Source: Sansalvadorimonas sp965243775 (GTDB lineage: Bacteria > Pseudomonadota > Gammaproteobacteria > Pseudomonadales > Endozoicomonadaceae). From it: DNA of 64,000 nt. A program made the translations under genes and the position numbers. This document shows positions 36,427-44,160 of this stretch, piece after piece. The notes beneath the pieces were generated by a model, which saw nothing but the letters and a program-made list of their open reading frames with translations, searched no databases and was not told the DNA's origin. Location: the NCBI GenBank assembly GCA_965243775.1, contig CBDEWF010000037.1, positions 62,001 to 126,000 on the forward strand. Reading direction: 5' to 3'. The number at the start of each line of letters is the position of its first letter. The stretch's first letter is position 1.

Positions 36427-36466
36427 TGTACGGGCCTATGTATGGGATCATACATAGGCCCGTACA
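36427..36466. repeat. 18-bp perfect inverted repeat
   Basis: TGTACGGGCCTATGTATG and its exact complement are separated by four bases. No T-run follows on either side, so it is not a normal terminator. It lies in the 690-bp gap 36295-36987, which also holds the 31-residue ORF and a weaker stem (TTCCGG...CCGGAA, about 36762-36781). It could be an operator, a recombination site or an RNA hairpin; the sequence does not decide. Confidence 0.7.
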
Positions 36467-36834
36467 TAGCATGTTGACAGTAAGTTCCCAGTTACGCCTA
36501 TTTCTGTCCAATAAACAAGCCCACTCAGCTGGTTATCCCGAGATTGTTCCAGATATGGTGAAAACTCACTTGCCATAATGAGGCAAAAAAACTGCCCTGA
36601 TCGACATTTATCTTGTAAAACTTGTATCAGGTCATGTTTTTTTATTTTCTTGCAGTTATTATCTGGTCAACCTCGCGGAGTTCCCATTCACTTCTTTGAA
36701 GCTGCTGTGACTGCCTGCGAAAACTCTATTGCATGGTTTATATATCGGCTGTAAGTTCTGGATTCCGGACGTACTACCGGAACGGGCTTGCTGTCTGACT
36801 CAGAAATCCCAAGAGCTGTACCCTGGAGATAAAA

Positions 36835-36930
36835 ATGTTTAAATTTTCCAGATTTGACCCGGTAAATGTTTTGCTGCTTCTGTTTACACTGGGTGTAGTT
36901 GGAACTGCGACAGCTCAGATGCTTATCTGA
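36835..36930 (+). CDS. 31-residue membrane peptide
   Basis: The frame MFKFSRFDPVNVLLLLFTLG... ends TAQMLI and has one hydrophobic segment (about 11-29). GGAG lies six bases before the ATG. It is too short for ordinary gene finding but has a good start context. No neighbour on the same strand is close. Its function is unknown. Confidence 0.5.
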   Translation: MFKFSRFDPVNVLLLLFTLGVVGTATAQMLI

Positions 36931-36962
36931 AAATATCCTTTCTGAATAACGCGAACAAGCAA

Positions 36963-36981
36963 CCTGAGCCGACGGCTCAGG
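36963..36981 (-). terminator. Hairpin after the truncated ygfA copy
   Basis: CCTGAGCC, GAC, GGCTCAGG is a perfect 8-bp stem immediately past the stop of the ygfA fragment. The downstream T content on the minus strand is poor. It was probably the terminator of the original ygfA. Confidence 0.4.
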
Positions 36982-36987
36982 CGTGGC

Positions 36988-37200
36988 TTACTGATAGAGC
37001 TTTTTCCCTGTTGCTATTCCTGCCAGTGGAATATCCCAGTGTCCCGTAGGAATCTTATCGACTTTCTGGTACTCGTGGGCAAGACCGATCAAAACGGGTG
37101 TGACTGGTTCATCCAGCTTGCCAGCAAACTCAAAAGCACGGTCATAGTAACCGCCGCCCATACCCATTCTATTTCCCTGTTTGTAAAAAAACCATTTCGT
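36988..37200 (-). pseudogene. 3' fragment of ygfA (5-formyltetrahydrofolate cyclo-ligase)
   Basis: The minus strand encodes only the last ~65 residues of the enzyme: KQGNRMGMGGGYYDRAFEF, then LIGLAHEYQKVDKIPTGHWD and a normal end IATGKKLYQ. The N-terminal two thirds are absent. Upstream of the lysine the frame runs into unrelated sequence (MSRSSGRTKWFFY). The fragment shares a 58-bp perfect match with the longer ygfA copy at 42246-42875, then diverges. It looks like the end of the resident gene, cut off by the insertion of the sucrose operon. Confidence 0.8.
37125..37182. repeat. 58-bp direct repeat, left copy (inside ygfA)
   Basis: This segment is identical to 42399-42456. It encodes the conserved GMGGGYYDR region of ygfA. 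The two copies mark the edges of the 5.3-kb sucrose segment, and identity stops sharply on both sides. Confidence 0.85.
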
Positions 37201-37308
37201 TCTGCCCGAGCTGCGTGACACCTTGACTGCTGTTTTCGATAAAACCCCTACTTGCTCGTCTTTTTGTTGTGTGGGTGATTTTGTAATTTTTTGACCTTAA
37301 TCAAACAA

Positions 37309-37354
37309 CTAAAACCTTTTAGCAAGAACTGCTTTTTGTACTAAAAGGTTTTAG
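37309..37354. promoter_or_regulatory. Paired palindromic operators before scrK (probable ScrR sites)
   Basis: CTAAAACCTTTTAG (37309-37322) and its complement CTAAAAGGTTTTAG (37341-37354) lie 32 bp apart, three helical turns. Each is itself a palindrome except at its two central bases, the usual form of a LacI-family operator. A TTGACC -35-like box lies at 37291-37296. They sit just upstream of the sucrose operon, which encodes a LacI-type regulator, so ScrR binding is inferred. Confidence 0.6.
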
Positions 37355-37394
37355 CTAAGGTGTGCGCAAATTAGATTTATGTTTGGAGTGGCGA

Positions 37395-38333
37395 GTGGCT
37401 GGAAAAGTTTGGTCGCTTGGTGACGCGGTTGTTGACCTTCTTCCGGAAGAAGATAACCGCCTCATGAGATGTCCGGGCGGCGCACCAGCAAATGTTGCTG
37501 TAGCTGTTTCCCGACTGGGCGCTAGCAGTGGCTTTATTGGAGCCGTTGGTCAGGATCCTGTTGGACGTTTTCTTGAGAAAACCCTGATTCAGGAAGGTGT
37601 TGATGTTTCCAGCATGACGTCCAAGCCCGACCAAAGAAGCGGATTGGTTCTGGTTGACCTGGATGATGAAGGTGAACGCACTTTTACCTTTATGGTCCGG
37701 CCAAGTGCTGATCAGTTTCTGACAGCGGAAGACTTACCTGAATTCAGCAAAGGTGACTGGCTTCATACATGCTCAATTGCTCTGGCAAATGAACCTGTGA
37801 GAAGCGCAACACTGGCTGCAATGGAGCAAGCAAAGCATAGCGGTGCACGTATCTCGTTTGACCCTAATCTTCGTAGTGAAGTCTGGGCAAACCCAGATGA
37901 GATGCATGATGTGATTAGCAAGGCCATTGCAATGGCTGACCTGGTCAAACTTTCACTTGAAGAACTACTTTGGTTTGCCGGCACAACGGACGCGCAGGAA
38001 GGTCTGACCCTTCTCAAGAAAAAGACCGATGCCTCTCTGGTGGTTATTACTCTCGGTGCAGAAGGTGCTCTGTTTGAATACAGAGGCCAAATTGACAACG
38101 TCCCCTCTGTCAAAGCCGATGTTGTTGATACGACTGGAGCAGGCGATGCGTTCGTTGGCGGCATGCTTGCAGGTTTCTCTCAATCTGAAGCATGGCCTGA
38201 ATTCCAGGAAGCCAAAGAGATTCTTCGACGCGCGTGCCTGTGTGGAATGCTGGTGACCCAGTCCAAAGGCGCGATGCAAGCTCTCCCGACTCAAGCTCAA
38301 CTCAACAAGCTTGAAACAACCTTTTCACCCTGA
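37395..38333 (+). CDS. scrK: Fructokinase (ScrK)
   Basis: A PfkB-family sugar kinase that phosphorylates the fructose released from sucrose 6-phosphate. Motifs are the N-terminal GGAPANVAVAVSRLG and the C-terminal ATP/catalytic DTTGAGDAFVGGML. From the GTG at 37395 the protein is 312 residues and starts MAGKVWSLGDAVVDLLPE, as in ScrK proteins. A GGAG lies six bases upstream. The frame is open to 37362, but that longer start lacks such support. It is the first gene of scrK-scrA-scrB. Confidence 0.93.
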   Translation: MAGKVWSLGDAVVDLLPEEDNRLMRCPGGAPANVAVAVSRLGASSGFIGAVGQDPVGRFLEKTLIQEGVDVSSMTSKPDQRSGLVLVDLDDEGERTFTFMVRPSADQFLTAEDLPEFSKGDWLHTCSIALANEPVRSATLAAMEQAKHSGARISFDPNLRSEVWANPDEMHDVISKAIAMADLVKLSLEELLWFAGTTDAQEGLTLLKKKTDASLVVITLGAEGALFEYRGQIDNVPSVKADVVDTTGAGDAFVGGMLAGFSQSEAWPEFQEAKEILRRACLCGMLVTQSKGAMQALPTQAQLNKLETTFSP

Positions 38334-38369
38334 GTCCTGACGGCGGAACAGGAATTAAGAGGAAGTGTG

Positions 38370-39758
38370 ATGGATATTAGAAAAGTAGCTCAAGACCTCA
38401 TCCCCGCTCTGGGGGGCAAGGCAAACATTGCCAGTGTCGCCCATTGCGCCACACGTCTGCGTCTGAATCTGGTGGATGACTCCAAAGCCGATAAAGACAG
38501 AATTGAAGCTGTTGAAGGTGTGAAAGGCTGTTTTGCCAATGCTGGCCAAATGCAGATCATCTTTGGCACTGGTCTGGTCAATAAGGTCTACGCTGAGTTT
38601 CTGGAAGAAACCGGCCTTGATCAGATCAGCAAAAGTGAGCTGACCAACCAGGCAGCAGAAAAGCTGAATCCTCTGCAACGCCTGGCCCGTACTCTTTCCA
38701 ATATCTTTGTCCCCATCATTCCTGCCATCGTTTCCGCTGGTTTGCTGATGGGCCTGCTGGGCATGATGAAAACCTACGGTTGGGTTGATTCTTCCAGTGC
38801 TCTGGTTGTAATGCTGGATATGTTCAGCTCTGCAGCCTTTATTATCTTGCCTGTTCTGATCGGTTTCACTGCGGCTCGCGAGTTTGGTGGCAACCCTTAC
38901 CTGGGTGCCGTTATTGGCGGCATTATGACTCACCCGGCGCTGACCAATGCCTGGGGTGTGGCCGGTGGCTTTGACACCATGAACTTCTTCGGCATGGACG
39001 TTGCCATGATCGGCTATCAGGGTACTGTCTTCCCTGTGATGCTGACCGTATGGTTTATGAGCATGGTAGAGAAGAGACTGCACAAGAGCGTCCCTGACTC
39101 TCTGGACCTGATCATCACTCCGTTTCTCACCGTGATCGTGACTGGTTTTATGGCGCTGCTGATCATTGGCCCTGCCGGTCGTGTTCTGGGTGATGGTATC
39201 TCCTGGATGCTGGACTTCATCTACACCTACGCAGGTGTAGCGGCTGGTGCCCTGTTTGGTGGTACTTACTCCATGATTGTTATCACGGGTGTTCACCATA
39301 GCTTCCACGCTATTGAAGCGGGTCTGTTGGCCAACCCTGAAATCGGTATCAACTTCCTGCTGCCAATCTGGGCTATGGCTAACGTTGCTCAGGGTGGTGC
39401 TTGTTTCGCAGTTGCAGCCAAGACCCGCGATGCCAAGGTAAAAGCCATTGCCATCCCTGCCGGTGTATCCTGTCTGCTGGGTATTACTGAAGCTGCGATC
39501 TTTGGTATCAACCTGCGTTATGGCAAGCCTTTCATTGCCGCACTGATCGGTGGTGCACTGGGTGGTGCCTATGTTGTGGCTATGGATGTTGGTATGACCG
39601 CTGTTGGTCTGACTGGTCTGCCAGGTGCTGCTATTGTGTCTCCTGAATTCCTGATTCATTACCTGATCGGTATGGTTATCGCGTTTGGTGGTGCCTTCGT
39701 CGCCTCCAGCCTGACCGTTCCAAGCGAAGCTATTAACGGTAAGCCTGCTACAGCATGA
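38370..39758 (+). CDS. scrA: Sucrose-specific PTS enzyme IIBC (ScrA)
   Basis: This protein takes up sucrose and phosphorylates it to sucrose 6-phosphate. The IIB domain (about 1-85) has its phosphorylated Cys in AHCATRLRLNL near residue 25. The IIC membrane domain (about 105-455) has about ten segments and the family motif GVHHSFHAIEAGL. There is no IIA domain, so it must borrow EIIA-Glc (Crr), as known for other ScrA proteins. ATG 38370 has AAGAGGA six bases upstream. It overlaps scrB by 4 bp. Sucrose specificity rests on the neighbours. Confidence 0.93.
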   Translation: MDIRKVAQDLIPALGGKANIASVAHCATRLRLNLVDDSKADKDRIEAVEGVKGCFANAGQMQIIFGTGLVNKVYAEFLEETGLDQISKSELTNQAAEKLNPLQRLARTLSNIFVPIIPAIVSAGLLMGLLGMMKTYGWVDSSSALVVMLDMFSSAAFIILPVLIGFTAAREFGGNPYLGAVIGGIMTHPALTNAWGVAGGFDTMNFFGMDVAMIGYQGTVFPVMLTVWFMSMVEKRLHKSVPDSLDLIITPFLTVIVTGFMALLIIGPAGRVLGDGISWMLDFIYTYAGVAAGALFGGTYSMIVITGVHHSFHAIEAGLLANPEIGINFLLPIWAMANVAQGGACFAVAAKTRDAKVKAIAIPAGVSCLLGITEAAIFGINLRYGKPFIAALIGGALGGAYVVAMDVGMTAVGLTGLPGAAIVSPEFLIHYLIGMVIAFGGAFVASSLTVPSEAINGKPATA

Positions 39759-41203
39759 GTTTAATGTCTGCGAAAGAGAGCCAGCTGCTTACGCAGCTGG
39801 CTGACTCTCTAAAACATCAGTCGGGTTGCCAGAAATGGCGGCCCGCTTTTCATTTAAGCCCCGCCGTTGGCCTGCTGAATGACCCTAATGGGTTTATTCA
39901 CTACCAGGGGCGTTATCACCTGTTCTATCAGTGGAATCCATTTGCGTGTGGGCATGGACCAAAATTCTGGGGGCATGTCAGCTCTGAAAATTTGTGCGAA
40001 TGGGAACATCACCCGGTTGCACTGGCACCTTCAGAAGATTATGAAAGCCATGGCTGCTACTCTGGCTCCGCTATAGAAAAGGATGGCTCGCTGCTTCTGT
40101 TTTACACCGGCAACGTTAAGTTCTCTGACGGTGGCCGTACAGCCTGGCAGTGCGTGGCAGAAGTCACAGATCAGGGCGTTCACAAGAAAGGACCGGTACT
40201 TGGCTTACCTGAAGGTTATACCGGCCATGTACGAGACCCAAAAGTGTGGCAGCACGACGATGGTCGCTGGTATATGGTTCTGGGCGCTCAAGATCTTGAT
40301 GAACAAGGCAAAGTGTTGCTCTACCGCTCCGATGATGCATCCAGTTGGCAGTTTGTTGGAGAGATGGCAGGAAGCCGTGTTGGCAATCTCGATGACTTTG
40401 GTTACATGTGGGAGTGCCCTGACCTGTTTCCTTTAGGTGACCGAGACTTCCTGATTGTCTGCCCTCAGGGGCTTGATGCTGAAGGTGATAAATACCAGAA
40501 CCTGTTTCAGTGCGGTTACTTCAGTGGCCAGCTCAACTATGAAACCGGTCAATACAGCCACGGAGAGTTCCGCGAACTGGATGCTGGGTTTGATTTCTAT
40601 GCGCCACAAACAACAGTGGATGACTCCGGTCGTCGTTTGATTTTTGGTTGGCTGGGCTTACCTGACGAAAACGAAAGCTCTTACCCAACAATTGAGCACA
40701 ACTGGATTCACTGTATGACCATACCTCGCGAACTGATCGCGGATGGTGACAAACTGAAGCAGCGTCCAGTTGCTGAACTGGCAGACCTGAGAGGTGAGAT
40801 GCTGATTGATGGTCAGATCAGTGAAAAGTTCACTGTTCCTGAAGCTTGCGAGTTGCAGATGGGTTCAATCAAGACCCCATTTACTCTGAACTTCCGGGAA
40901 GCGGCAGAACTGTCCTGGGATGGTGAGTTTATCTGTCTTTCCCGTATCAACTGGAAAACCGGGCTTTGGGAACAGCGCAGATGCGCCTGCCAGAATATCA
41001 CTGATATTCGCCTTTTCCACGACAGTTCCACATTGGAAATCTTTATTAACGATGGTGCCGTTGTAATGAGCAGCCGGTTCTTCCCTGCTGAAAACTGCAA
41101 TAGTGTGAGTATTGATTCAAATGAACAGCTCGCGCTGCAAATGTGGTCAATGCGTTCTGGATTCGCTCCATTACCGATAGGTTCCGAATGCTTACTGGGC
41201 TAG
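39755..41203 (+). CDS. scrB: Sucrose-6-phosphate hydrolase (ScrB, GH32)
   Basis: A cytosolic invertase-type enzyme that splits sucrose 6-phosphate into glucose 6-phosphate and fructose. The 482 residues carry the GH32 motifs. The nucleophile Asp is in LLNDPNG, with FYQWNPF, the transition-state Asp in VRDPKVW, and the acid Glu in WECPDLF. A C-terminal beta-sandwich domain follows (about 345-482; LFHDSSTLEIFINDG). It is coupled to scrA by an ATGA overlap, and scrR follows 22 bp later. Confidence 0.95.
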   Translation: MSLMSAKESQLLTQLADSLKHQSGCQKWRPAFHLSPAVGLLNDPNGFIHYQGRYHLFYQWNPFACGHGPKFWGHVSSENLCEWEHHPVALAPSEDYESHGCYSGSAIEKDGSLLLFYTGNVKFSDGGRTAWQCVAEVTDQGVHKKGPVLGLPEGYTGHVRDPKVWQHDDGRWYMVLGAQDLDEQGKVLLYRSDDASSWQFVGEMAGSRVGNLDDFGYMWECPDLFPLGDRDFLIVCPQGLDAEGDKYQNLFQCGYFSGQLNYETGQYSHGEFRELDAGFDFYAPQTTVDDSGRRLIFGWLGLPDENESSYPTIEHNWIHCMTIPRELIADGDKLKQRPVAELADLRGEMLIDGQISEKFTVPEACELQMGSIKTPFTLNFREAAELSWDGEFICLSRINWKTGLWEQRRCACQNITDIRLFHDSSTLEIFINDGAVVMSSRFFPAENCNSVSIDSNEQLALQMWSMRSGFAPLPIGSECLLG

Positions 41204-41225
41204 AATCCCACTTCTCACAAGGAGT

Positions 41226-42242
41226 TTGAAGTGCCCTGTCCCTCGAAAGCGTATTACCATTGCTGAGCTCGCCCGTCTTGCCGGGGTATCCAATACCACG
41301 GCAAGCTTTGTCCTGAACGGGCGAGCGGATGAATACCGGATTGCTGAAGAGACCCGCCGTAAGGTTCTTGATGTGGCGAAGGAATATAATTTCAAGCCAA
41401 GCCAGCTCGCTCGGGGCGCTTCGTTCCAACCGGTCTAACACTCTGGGATTGATAATTCCTGACCTGACCAACTACGGTTTTGCAGCAACAGCACGGGCAC
41501 TAGAACCATTATGTCGAGATGCTGGTTATCAGTTGTTGATTGCCAACAGTGATGATAATCCTGACAAAGAAAAAAGCGGCTGTAAGGTCGTTGCTTGATC
41601 GACAAGTTGATGGCCTGATTACGGCCAGCACTCTGGCTGACGATTCTTTATATCAGCAAATATCTGGCCAGTGCCCGGTCGTACAGTTGGACAGGCATAT
41701 TCCCGGTTCCAAAATGCCAAGGGTTATTACTGACGCTAAACGGGCAGCTGCTGACCTGGTCGCAAAGATGGCAGAAGAATGTGATGAGCTGGCTTATATC
41801 GGTGGCTTGCTTGATTTGTCTCCCAGCCGCCATCGTTTGGAAGGGTATCGTGATGGGCTCAAACGTGCCGGAATTACTATTCAGGACGACCTGGTTTGTC
41901 ACCGGGATTTCCAGCCTGATTCCGGTTATATCCTGTTGGAGCAGCTTTGCATCAAGCTTGGACGTCTTCCCAAAGGTATTTTCCTGTGCATCATTCTCCC
42001 TCTTGCAGGGAGTACTGAGATACCTGAAAGAGCATAATGCTCTGGAATCAAATATCAGACTGGGGTCGTTTGATGATCATGAGCTGTTGGACTGTATGCC
42101 TGTTGCTTTAGATTCCATTGTTCAGGATTGTGAATCACTGGCTGCAAGCAGTTTCCAATTAATACAACAACTCCTCAAAGGTAAAAAGCCAGAAAATACT
42201 GAGCTGGCGCTGCCAGCTCGCATTCATTGGCGAAGCAGATAG
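41226..42242 (+). pseudogene. scrR: LacI family sucrose repressor ScrR, frameshifted three times
   Basis: Read across frames, this is a full-length LacI-type regulator. The helix-turn-helix (ITIAELARLAGVSNTTASFV) is followed by the hinge and a sugar-binding domain (NTLGLIIPDLTNYGFAATAR, then VDGLITAST, and GSFDDHELLD near the end). Three single extra bases break it: in GGGG at 41413-41416, in AAAAAA at 41570-41575 and in CC near 41983. Removing one base at each restores one frame. The start is uncertain; TTG at 41226 is possible, and another indel near 41231 would allow GTG. It may be truly inactive or a sequencing artefact, because all three lie in short base runs. Confidence 0.8.
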
Positions 42243-42245
42243 CTC

Positions 42246-42875
42246 TTATAGATAGAGAGCTAAATCTGTCGCTATGCCTGTTAGCGGAATATCCCCAGTG
42301 TCCGGTTGGAATTTTTTCCACATTCTGGCATTCATGGGCCACGCCGATCAGAATGGGTCTGGCAGGACGATCTTTGTTAAAGGTACCTGGCTGGCCAACA
42401 AACTCAAAAGCACGGTCATAGTAACCGCCGCCCATACCCATTCTATTTCCCTGTTTATCAAAACCTGTCAGTGGCAGTAGCACCAGGTCCAGTTCTTCAG
42501 GGGCAACAGGTTTGGTATAACTTCGGGTCAGGTTCCGGGATGCCGTAGTAGTTATTAACCATCACACTATCTTTTTCCCAGGGCATAAAGACCATGGACC
42601 AGTCAGACTGATCAATAACAGGTAGATAAACTTTTTTGCCTTTTCCCCAGGCATCTTCAGCGATTAGATGGGGATCGATCTCGCCATCCCGGGCCAGAGT
42701 ACACAGCGATATGCTGGCTTTCGATATAGAAGGGCTGATTAACGAGGTTGTTGAACAGATCCTTACTGGCCTTTATTTGCTGATCTTCACTGAGGCCTCG
42801 GCGGTTGTCACGCAGCTGGGCACGCAGCGTTTTCTTTAGCTGCTGTAAATCTTGTTTGTCGGTGGGAGGTGACAT
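42246..42875 (-). pseudogene. ygfA: 5-formyltetrahydrofolate cyclo-ligase (YgfA), frameshifted
   Basis: A nearly full-length gene for the enzyme that converts 5-formyl-THF to methenyl-THF. It begins MSPPTDKQDLQQLKKTLRAQ at the ATG at 42875 and contains the conserved GMGGGYYDR and IPTGHWD regions. Three single-base shifts break it: near 42688-42696, near 42525-42527 and at CCCC 42293-42296. Each is repaired by removing one base. Its last third differs from the fragment at 36988-37200 apart from a 58-bp identity, so the two are not recent copies. Position after ssrS and zapA is the conserved one. Convergent with scrR, 3 bp apart. Confidence 0.85.
42399..42456. repeat. 58-bp direct repeat, right copy (inside ygfA)
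   Basis: Identical to 37125-37182. It bounds the 5274-bp segment 37183-42456 that carries scrK, scrA, scrB, scrR and a foreign-looking ygfA 3' end. Confidence 0.85.
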
Positions 42876-42934
42876 GATAGGCTGAAGTGTTCCAGTTATT
42901 CGGTGTATGGAGAGAGCTGGAGAACTTGAAGAAA

Positions 42935-43127
42935 GAGTAAGACTCCCCACCCTGCCGTTATCTCTCTTGGCCCTTGAGACGTTGTCTCAAGGTGGCGGCT
43001 GCTGGAGTACCATGGGCTTTCCACTCGGTGGTGGACATGCACGCTCAGCACTCTCGAGGAGCCACCGAAGTTTTGTATTCAAAGCCTCAGGGACATATCG
43101 AGACTGGCGAACAGGCCAGGAAGTCTT
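42935..43127 (-). ncRNA. ssrS: 6S RNA
   Basis: 6S RNA binds and inhibits the housekeeping sigma-70 RNA polymerase. The minus-strand sequence has a TATAAT -10 box at 43134-43139. About seven bases later a ~190-base RNA begins, whose ends pair (AAGACT with AGTCTT). Two stretches match gammaproteobacterial 6S RNA: GTGCATGTCC...GGAAAGCC in the middle, and the stem CACCTTGAG...CTCAAGGG in the 3' half. The location between zapA and ygfA is the universal one in gammaproteobacteria. The exact ends are inferred from the closing stem. A cleaved leader to ygfA would be expected. Confidence 0.85.
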
Positions 43128-43220
43128 GCCTCGATTATATCGACTGCGGCAGGCACAAAACTACCCCCTGTTTATGTCAAATTGCTATGAAGAATATGTA
43201 AATTTATGACGCTAGTACTT

Positions 43221-43382
43221 AGAGCCTGTTCATAATCTTATCGCAGGCTGCAAATGCCGAATAAAAGCTCCTGTTCCTACGCTTTTGCTCGTTACATAGC
43301 ACCGTTATGCGCTTCGCAAAATCAAAGCAACAGAAATTTTTCGTCATTTTTGCTCTCTGCGAAAAATTATCAGCAGGCTCTT
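43221..43382 (-). repeat. MITE-like repeat, copy 2 (inverted relative to copy 1)
   Basis: About 162 bp. The left end is identical to the 17-bp terminal repeat of copy 1, and the right end (AAAATTATCAGCAGGCT) differs at three positions. Reverse-complemented, it aligns with 34478-34638 along its full length with scattered differences, so it is an older copy. It ends at the likely true zapA stop codon. Confidence 0.75.
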
Positions 43383-43399
43383 ACAAATCTAGCTCGTGA

Positions 43400-43693
43400 T
43401 TATCCTGCAAAGCACCGTTGAGGGCGTTCCAGCATAGAGTTAATCTGCTGCTGGGTTTCTGTATTCTGATATGTGTTATTCCGGCCTGTTTGAAGCATTT
43501 CATGGGCGATGTTTAACGCCGCCATAACCGCAATACGCTCAATGCCAATAACTTTGCCGCTTGAGCGAATATCCCGCATGGTACGATCAAGATGGCGGGC
43601 AGCTTCGATAAGGGCTTCCTGTTCTGATTCCGGACAGCTTATCCGGTAATCCTTATCAAGAATGTTAACGGTCGTCGCTAAAGAGTTGCTCAT
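43400..43693 (-). CDS. zapA: Cell division protein ZapA
   Basis: ZapA binds FtsZ and stabilises the Z ring. The 97-residue frame has the family features VNILDKDYRISCPESEQEAL, LIEAARHLDRTMRDIR and the coiled-coil helix GIERIAVMAALNIAHEMLQ. The last residues (ERPQRCFAG) do not fit the family. Removing one C at 43422-43424 gives ERLNGALQDNHELDL and a stop at 43381, which does fit. The C-terminus is therefore probably frameshifted, by mutation or by sequencing error. Its ATG overlaps the stop of the gene upstream (ATGA), so the two are coupled. Confidence 0.88.
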   Translation of the reverse strand: MSNSLATTVNILDKDYRISCPESEQEALIEAARHLDRTMRDIRSSGKVIGIERIAVMAALNIAHEMLQTGRNNTYQNTETQQQINSMLERPQRCFAG

Positions 43694-43901
43694 GATTCAT
43701 GCTCCAGGGCCTTGAGGCGACCGATCATGGCTTCAACTCGAACCCGGGCCATCTCATTTTTCTCTATAAGCTGCGCTCTTTCTTGCTTCCATTGCTGTTC
43801 ACTGGTCGGCGGAGGATCCGGTTCTCCTGACGCAGCTGCTGGCAGAGAGTCAGCAACTCATCGATTTTGCCGCTCAGGGCTTTGATTTCGCTGGGTTCCA
43901 T
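43690..43901 (-). pseudogene. TIGR02449 family ZapB-like coiled-coil protein, one frameshift
   Basis: A short coiled-coil protein (about 70 residues) that accompanies zapA in Pseudomonas-like bacteria. The first half reads MEPSEIKALSGKIDELLTLC. The second half is in another frame: SEQQWKQERAQLIEKNEMAR then VEAMIGRLKALEHES. One base appears to be missing between about 43804 and 43812. The total length (212 bases) is one short of a multiple of three. It probably forms a division-related pair with ZapA. It is too short and broken to appear as a single frame. Confidence 0.7.
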
Positions 43902-44160
43902 GAATCGGGGCTATTGGCTGTTCCTTTAAACACTAAATATATCCTCTCTTGGGACAGCCTCACAATAACCTGTGTCCATGAGATGTTAGTTTTTGAATAA
44001 AAACAATCTTCAGTGGGCTATATGCTCTGTATAAAGTGTGCCCTGTAGTACACTGCCTGACAGCCATGGGCGGTAAATTACCGTCCGCCTCGAATCACAA
44101 AAATGGCAGGGAGTTTAAAAGCGGTATTTTCATGGAAAAAGTTATGCGAGAGATACTGAA

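Noticed and set aside
38355..39659. 434-codon open frame antisense to scrA
   Set aside because: It mirrors a well-supported PTS gene and is rich in His, Gln and Thr, the typical composition of an antisense shadow.
41226..42242. Programmed frameshifting in scrR
   Set aside because: Three separate shifts, each a plain extra base in a short run, with no slippery heptamer and downstream structure, do not look programmed.
42935..43127. Reading the 42.9-43.2 kb stretch as coding (a 100-codon plus-strand frame exists)
   Set aside because: The frame has no family features and the stretch is much better explained as 6S RNA on the minus strand.
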